10,979 nt of DNA from Synergistaceae bacterium (GTDB lineage: Bacteria; Synergistota; Synergistia; Synergistales; Synergistaceae): assembly GCA_031283975.1 (NCBI GenBank), contig JAITAT010000140.1, positions 1-10,979 of the forward strand, written 5' to 3'. Below the pieces are notes generated by a model. The model saw only the letters and a program-made list of their open reading frames with translations. It was not told the DNA's origin and made no database searches. How positions within the stretch are numbered: the stretch's first letter is position 1; each line of letters opens with the position of its first letter. Both the position numbers and the translations under genes were made by a program. This document shows positions 6,910 through 10,979 of the stretch, one piece after another.

Positions 6910-7857
6910 TTACCTCCTGCGTATCGCCCAGACCTGAAGCGCGTTATGCACTATCTCCCTGTGCGTCAGGCCGTAATATTCGCGCAATTCTTCCTCCGTG
7001 CCGCTCTGCCCAAAACGATCGTCGACGGACACGCTCATCGTTGGTACTGGATAACCGCAGCTGAGACATTCGGACACCGTCCCGAAAAGGCCTCCCGAGT
7101 TGCTGTGTTTTTCAGCCACCACACAGCATCCGGTGCGCCTGACCGACGCGAGCAAGGTCTGCACGGCGAAGGGCTTTATGCTGTAGCAATCTATGATATC
7201 GGCGCTTATTCCCTGCGCGGCAAGCATTTCACCGGCGGCAAGAGCCTCTTTTACCATGACGCCGCAAGCGCATATCGTGACGCCGTCCCCCTCGGACAGC
7301 AACCGCGCCCCTCCGATGCCAAAATCCGAATCCTCGCCCTCGTAAATATCCCCCGTCGCGGAATGACTGAGCCTCATATATGCCGGCCCCTCCCACGACG
7401 ACGCGAGCAAACATGTCAAAACATACGCGCTCCGCCTGTCCGACGGCGCCAGTACGGTCATACCGGGCAAAATTCTCATCAGAGCGAAATCCTCGCTCAT
7501 TTGCCACGCGGCGCCGTAATGATCCAATTCAGCGCCGTCATGAACAGATAATAACACCACTTTAAGATTTGGAACACAAACTGCCGCTCTTATCTGTTCA
7601 TATCCCCGCGCTATAAACATCGGGTCGGAAACGGACGCCAGAAAAACGCGCCGCCCGCCGAGAGCGAGCCCGGCCGCTTTCAGTATCATACAGCGCTCCG
7701 AGACAGCGCTCCCGCGAGACCTCCCCGAACGAGCCCCGCAATTCAAAAAGACGGCGCCGCTCGGATCATCCCCGAATGTCGACATGGCGGCGAGATATCC
7801 GTCGAAACTGTTTACGGAGTTCCCGCTCATATTTTCCGCCCTTGTCCCAAAGTTCAT
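6910..7857 (-). CDS. Transketolase-like C-terminal subunit, divergent active site
   Basis: A 315-residue match to the pyrimidine-binding and C-terminal domains of transketolase. Framework blocks are clear: AAGLALGG (61-68), ARGYEQIR (83-90), SEDFALMRILPGMTVLAPSD (121-140), GPAYMRL (157-163), the C-terminal domain CYSIKPF (224-230), AEKHSNSGGL (248-257) and DRFGQSGT (280-287). Catalytic parts differ. The usual DADLS is NCGARSG, and about a dozen residues before the catalytic Glu (Glu54 in SERCM, for the usual AEQNM) are missing. The aromatic STFxxF patch that packs on thiamine is SVSDPMF (76-82). The HAG loop is HDG and the His of GATHQ is Trp118 (GAAWQ). It may pair with the N-terminal subunit as a heterodimer without normal transketolase activity. 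ATG at 7857 overlaps the upstream stop as ATGA; ATG at 7830, after GGCGGA, is a possible shorter start. Confidence 0.85.
   Translation of the reverse strand: MNFGTRAENMSGNSVNSFDGYLAAMSTFGDDPSGAVFLNCGARSGRSRGSAVSERCMILKAAGLALGGRRVFLASVSDPMFIARGYEQIRAAVCVPNLKVVLLSVHDGAELDHYGAAWQMSEDFALMRILPGMTVLAPSDRRSAYVLTCLLASSWEGPAYMRLSHSATGDIYEGEDSDFGIGGARLLSEGDGVTICACGVMVKEALAAGEMLAAQGISADIIDCYSIKPFAVQTLLASVRRTGCCVVAEKHSNSGGLFGTVSECLSCGYPVPTMSVSVDDRFGQSGTEEELREYYGLTHREIVHNALQVWAIRRR
6912..6918 (-). promoter_or_regulatory. Ribosome binding site of ftsE, embedded in the preceding gene
   Basis: AGGAGGT, five bases (from AGGAGG) before the ftsE ATG. The bases are the last two arginine codons (AGG AGG) and the first base of the stop codon of the upstream transketolase-like gene, so ribosomes ending that gene arrive on the ftsE site. 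Confidence 0.85.
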
Positions 7858-8630
7858 TTCAAGATCGACAGGACGCTCTCGACTTCGTCCCTCGATAACG
7901 GGACGTCGTACTCCGGAGAGCCGGGCATATACTTCAAATTCTCGGACGCCGTCAAGGTTATCACGGCTCCGGGCGTTTCGGGAGCACAATCCGAGTCCCT
8001 GAAAACCGCGTCCATCGAGAAAAAATCATGGCCGTCGGCAAACGAAACCCGCCATCCGAACCCCTCCAGACAACGAGCGGCGCGTTTCCCGCCGGAATCG
8101 GAATCCACGATCAGGATGACACTCTCGGAACCGTTCGAAGATGAGATAGAAAGCGACTCCAAGGTCTCTCCGCGGAATATTTCTTCCTCGTCCATCAGAC
8201 AAAATACCCGCGCCGCCGCACCTTCCATCCGCAGGAACATGGATATACCGAAAGCCAGCGCCAATGCTCCTCCATAAGACCCCCACGGCGCGTCAACCCC
8301 CGGAGTTCTCATATCGGGATATCCCTGCAACATAGCTCCCAGGCGGCTATAGTTCCAAAGCTCATCCCGCCCGAAAAAACCGCGCCTCGCAAGGCACGCG
8401 TACAACGCGGGAACCGCCGTCCCTTTGCCCAGAACAAACCTGTCTCGATCGGGCCTGCCGCGCTCGCCGGGAAACACTCTCATATATTCCCAATAAAGAT
8501 AAACCAGGACATCTACTATGCCAAGCGCTCTCGGAAACCCGCCCGCACCAGCCACGCCGAACATCCGTACTACATCCTTACGAACCTCGAGGGCTTCTTT
8601 TCCGAGTTCATCGCGTCTCATTTCATTCAT
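7854..8630 (-). CDS. Transketolase-like N-terminal subunit lacking the thiamine diphosphate motif
   Basis: A 258-residue match to the ThDP-binding N-terminal domain of transketolase. Preserved framework: RKDVVRMF (17-24), DRFVLGKG (63-70), PALYACLARRGFF (74-86), LGAMLQGYPDMRTPGVDAP (97-115), FGWRVSFADGHDF (191-203). The working residues are changed: GSGHPGG is GAGGFPR (28-34), KGH is KGT71, QGHPD is QGYPD (102-106) and GSLGQGL is GSYGGAL (117-123). The cofactor/metal motif GDGE is DEEE (147-150, in CLMDEEEIFRGE). The Asn ligand region DRNG is DSDSG (176-180), and the late His-containing AHTVKGKG is TLTASENL (225-232). Such a protein is unlikely to bind ThDP-Mg in the usual way. The frame is intact. 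The start ATG at 8630 has GGAGG six bases upstream and overlaps csaB by eight bases; upstream ATGs at 8633 and 8666 fit less well. Confidence 0.83.
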   Translation of the reverse strand: MNEMRRDELGKEALEVRKDVVRMFGVAGAGGFPRALGIVDVLVYLYWEYMRVFPGERGRPDRDRFVLGKGTAVPALYACLARRGFFGRDELWNYSRLGAMLQGYPDMRTPGVDAPWGSYGGALALAFGISMFLRMEGAAARVFCLMDEEEIFRGETLESLSISSSNGSESVILIVDSDSGGKRAARCLEGFGWRVSFADGHDFFSMDAVFRDSDCAPETPGAVITLTASENLKYMPGSPEYDVPLSRDEVESVLSILK

Positions 8631-9672
8631 CATATTCCTCCAGCATCCGGCCAAGAGCTGTTTCAAATTGACGGAACACTAGCAAACGAATTTTTTCAAA
8701 ATTCCTTTTATCTCCAAACCTCGACTTTGTCAACAATTTTATTATATCAAAGTTCTCAGCAATATTTCCGATTTTCAACAGTTTCAACCCCCACTCCTCC
8801 GCGAAGGACGAGATTTTGGGATCGTAAGGAGAGAGAGCCACATCCAGGCCGGACAGCATGGACAATATGCCGAAATGCAGTCTCATCCCCACCGCGGCGC
8901 GCGCGCGGCGCGCGATATCAAAAAATTCGCCGGCGCTTCGCGGCGCCGCGATCCCGCACCTTGGCAGAGAGTGCGACTCCTGCAATTTTTCCATCAAAAG
9001 GGCGTCTTCTTTCGACATCGCGACGCAGAGCAGGTTCGCTCCTTCGGCGTCAAGAGCCTTGGCGGCCTCGAGCACCGCGCGTACAGCGGTGCCGTCGCCC
9101 GAAACCGGGCGAATGTTGACCAAAACGGCTTCCCCGCCGCCGTTTTCAGGTATTTCGAGACTCATGACCGGATCCGGCATGGAAGAACAGACGATCCCCA
9201 TCGAGGACACGACTTCGGCCGAAGCTTTGTCTCTGACCGCGATATATTCGCACTTTCTCAACGCTCCGCGCGTCAGAAACTTCGAAAATGAACCCGAGAG
9301 CGGCCCGACGGACTGGCCGATCGCCGCCACCGGCACCGATTTTAAGTGAGCCGCCCATACCAGGCTCCCGTAGTAAACGCAGGATCTCGCGCTGGTCGCG
9401 TCCTGGAAAAGCCCGCCCCCCGCCAAAAGCATCGAACGCGACATATCGAGCGCTTTTGCGATATCGGTGATTTTCCATCTGTCGAATGGCGATATTCCAA
9501 TGCTTGTCGGCGATTTCGAAGGGCGGTTGGAAAGTATCGAAATTCTCCGGGGAGGTACGCCGCAGGCTCCGAGATTTTTTACCGCGGCTTCGGCGAGCAG
9601 TTCGTCGCCGAGATTTCCAAAACCGAAATATCCCGCGAGCAATACGTCGAAAGATTTGGCGCGTCCGGCCAT
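8623..9672 (-). CDS. csaB: Polysaccharide pyruvyl transferase CsaB
   Basis: CsaB transfers a pyruvyl group from phosphoenolpyruvate to a sugar of a secondary cell-wall polysaccharide; the ketal-pyruvyl polymer holds SLH-domain surface proteins. The protein is 349 residues long. Family motifs: LLAGYFGFGNLGDELL (11-26), LLAGGGLFQDATSARS (82-97), AAIGQSVGPL (116-125), YIAVRD (143-148), and near the C-terminal third VGMRLHFGILSMLSGLDVAL (261-280) followed by SPYDPK (281-286). The layout is two Rossmann-like halves with no signal peptide, so it acts in the cytoplasm on a lipid-linked precursor. The start ATG shares its A with the TGA of the DUF5693 gene (TGATG), a coupled start. A longer in-frame start at 10008 would run 336 bases inside the neighbouring gene and adds a tail without family similarity, so it is rejected. 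The adjacent membrane gene is a common partner in such genomes (from memory). Confidence 0.88.
   Translation of the reverse strand: MAGRAKSFDVLLAGYFGFGNLGDELLAEAAVKNLGACGVPPRRISILSNRPSKSPTSIGISPFDRWKITDIAKALDMSRSMLLAGGGLFQDATSARSCVYYGSLVWAAHLKSVPVAAIGQSVGPLSGSFSKFLTRGALRKCEYIAVRDKASAEVVSSMGIVCSSMPDPVMSLEIPENGGGEAVLVNIRPVSGDGTAVRAVLEAAKALDAEGANLLCVAMSKEDALLMEKLQESHSLPRCGIAAPRSAGEFFDIARRARAAVGMRLHFGILSMLSGLDVALSPYDPKISSFAEEWGLKLLKIGNIAENFDIIKLLTKSRFGDKRNFEKIRLLVFRQFETALGRMLEEYDE
8637..8641 (-). promoter_or_regulatory. Ribosome binding site of the transketolase-like N-terminal subunit
   Basis: GGAGG inside the last codons of csaB, six bases before ATG 8630. It favours that ATG over the one at 8633 (three bases away) and over 8666, which lies upstream of the site. 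Confidence 0.7.
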
Positions 9673-10979
9673 CAATCGAGCAGCTCCCGCGCGCCTCTCA
9701 GGATCGGGCCTCCCGCGTACTCGACGAACGCCAGGGCGGCAAGGCCCACAGCTATCCCGAGACACCACCCGCTGACGACTCTTGCCACGGTCAGGGGCAA
9801 AATTGTATGAAAATGACAGAAGGAATTGACGGCGCTGGCGAAAGCCATGCTCGCGCCGATTCTGAAAATTTCCCGGTAATTCGGCAGCCACCCTCTTTTT
9901 TCGGCTATGCAGCAGATTATGAGACAGGGATAACCCACGAGAAATTCCTTCGTCCTGGGCCTTATCCACAGGAGGCGCTCCAGAAGATTGCGGAATCGTA
10001 TCTCCCATCCCGGCACATAAGAGGCGTTGTCGCTGCGAATCGTGAGAATGACGGCGGCCGAGAGCAGCAGACCCGCGAGTATGAGTTCTCCCCAGAGCGG
10101 CGGCCTGTTTATGATATTGATTATCGACTCGGGATGTATCCTCTTCTTGAGGTCATGCGCCAGTATGAGGGCCGGCGGAAGCAGCAGCGTGAGTTTCACG
10201 CCGGAGAACGGGGTTATACGGAGCATGGCGTCGCTCGTTCCGTAAAACGCGGCGATCACCAGACCTCCTCCCAGGACAATCACCAGCCCCGCGAGCAGCC
10301 CGCGAAACGGTTTCTCATAGCGGTCGAGCGCCCACAGCGTAGCTTCCGTTGCGAGAATGGCTGTAGCGACGCCTCCGAGTGATTTTGCGGCCGCTGGTAT
10401 CTTCCACACGCAAAGGCCCAAGACCGCCGCTCCGGCGATGACAGCCGCCAATTCGGAATTGGAAGGCGCTGTGTCATAGTCGTCCATATATCTCCGCGCA
10501 TACGACCAGAGAGTGACAAGAAACACCAGAGCCAGCCCCAGGGACGCGCCGATTGAAGCCTTGAAAGCCGGAATCGGCTTCGGCCAACCTATTCTGTAAG
10601 ATCTGGAAACGAGGGCGTCTTTTATTTTTCGCATATCCTCCAGGAACGGAGCCAGTTTGCCGACGCTGTAGAGGTCGTACGGGCGGAATAAAATGACGCG
10701 TATCGACCGCTCGTGCGCGGCGCGTACCATTCTCTCTATAATTTGTTCTCTGGAGAATCTCCTCGATATCAATTCCTCGCGCACGAGGCTGTGCAGAGGC
10801 AGGAGAAGGGGCTTGACTCCCGCGTACAGCTCGGAAATTCCTATCTGGCGGACGAACTCGGCCTGCCCGACCGGCAAATCGAGTTCCTTCAATGCTCGCG
10901 CTACCGGGGCGAGTTCGGGATAACCGGAGACCGTCTGACCCGCGGGTACCACACATGAGATGGAAGGATATTTGCCTTT
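9672..10979 (-). CDS. DUF5693 family polytopic membrane protein (N terminus cut by window)
   Basis: The frame is open to the right edge, leaving 435 residues of the C-terminal part. The visible part begins with a soluble segment of about 130 residues with an alpha/beta look (VGQAEFVRQIG, HERSIRVILFRPY), followed by at least seven hydrophobic helices (roughly 140-160, 177-193, 225-248, 262-276, 296-313, 346-360 and 392-422, counted from the edge). RPRTKEFLVGYP (340-351) is the segment I most associate with DUF5693. Function is unknown. The arrangement, an extracytoplasmic domain plus a multi-helix membrane part next to csaB, suggests a role in making, exporting or anchoring the polysaccharide that CsaB modifies; this is inference from neighbourhood. 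A GTG at 10952 is in frame, but upstream codons continue the conserved-looking segment, so the true start lies outside the window. Confidence 0.8.
   Translation of the reverse strand, partial: KGKYPSISCVVPAGQTVSGYPELAPVARALKELDLPVGQAEFVRQIGISELYAGVKPLLLPLHSLVREELISRRFSREQIIERMVRAAHERSIRVILFRPYDLYSVGKLAPFLEDMRKIKDALVSRSYRIGWPKPIPAFKASIGASLGLALVFLVTLWSYARRYMDDYDTAPSNSELAAVIAGAAVLGLCVWKIPAAAKSLGGVATAILATEATLWALDRYEKPFRGLLAGLVIVLGGGLVIAAFYGTSDAMLRITPFSGVKLTLLLPPALILAHDLKKRIHPESIINIINRPPLWGELILAGLLLSAAVILTIRSDNASYVPGWEIRFRNLLERLLWIRPRTKEFLVGYPCLIICCIAEKRGWLPNYREIFRIGASMAFASAVNSFCHFHTILPLTVARVVSGWCLGIAVGLAALAFVEYAGGPILRGARELLD

Larger units (their letters stand above)
1..10979 (-). other. Single co-directional gene cluster, probably one long operon
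   Basis: All eleven genes share the minus strand. Junctions from right to left: 1-base overlap (DUF5693/csaB), 8-base overlap (csaB/transketolase-N), 4-base overlap (N/C halves), 2-base gap to ftsE, 14-base overlap to ftsX, then gaps of 27, 35, 61, 30 and 9 bases. I see no stem-loop followed by a T-run in any gap and no convincing promoter. The right five junctions (DUF5693 through ftsX) look translationally coupled; purA, after the longest gap and with a strong ribosome site, is the likeliest place for an internal promoter. Confidence 0.7.

Noticed and set aside
7854..8630. Pseudogene explanation for the transketolase-like N-terminal gene
   Set aside because: There is no frameshift or early stop, the length is normal, base use resembles the neighbours, and the junctions are tightly coupled; loss is confined to cofactor residues.
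8893..8914. A run of alternating C and G bases that might form Z-DNA or a repeat
   Set aside because: It encodes the Ala/Arg-rich stretch just before the conserved GMRLH motif of CsaB and is explained by codon choice.
9673..10008. A longer N terminus for CsaB starting at 10008
   Set aside because: The added 112 residues lie inside the DUF5693 coding region in another frame, are arginine-rich and lack similarity to the family; the family N-terminal motif begins just after the ATG at 9672.

Overview
The window is a single-direction gene train: all eleven genes lie on the minus strand and read from position 10979 down to 1. Gaps between genes are 0-61 bases and several genes overlap. No promoter, factor-independent terminator, RNA gene, CRISPR array or mobile element was found, and no stretch longer than 61 bases lacks a gene. 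GC content is moderately high. The layout fits one long operon entering from beyond the right edge and leaving beyond the left edge. The best guess at the source is an anaerobic, diderm, Synergistota-like bacterium, based on csaB next to a DUF5693 membrane protein, upstream of ftsE-ftsX-(coiled coil M23 peptidase)-S41 peptidase-purA. That assignment is inference; a Firmicutes-related source is not excluded.

Right part (10979-8623): a polytopic DUF5693 membrane protein, cut at its N terminus by the window edge, and csaB, a polysaccharide pyruvyl transferase. CsaB-type enzymes add pyruvyl ketals to cell-wall polysaccharides that hold SLH-domain surface proteins. Centre right (8630-6910): two genes that together make one transketolase-like protein, an N-terminal half and a C-terminal half. 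The fold is plainly transketolase, but the residues that bind thiamine diphosphate and metal, and several active-site histidines, are replaced in both halves. This is the most unusual feature of the window.

Centre (6907-2876): ftsE and ftsX (the ABC-type cell-division regulator), a secreted coiled-coil/LytM peptidase of the EnvC type with an intact zinc site, and a membrane-anchored S41/CtpA-type protease with a PDZ domain. These four act on peptidoglycan splitting at division and on envelope protein processing.

Left part (2814-1): purA (AMP synthesis), rimI (protein N-terminal acetyltransferase) and a radical SAM protein with the start of a SPASM-like C-terminal domain, cut by the left edge.

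Read together, the right and central genes look like an envelope and division module, with housekeeping genes and a radical SAM maturase-like gene downstream. How the transketolase-like pair fits that module is unknown; its reading frames are intact and tightly coupled to csaB and ftsE, so it is probably expressed and retained rather than decaying.
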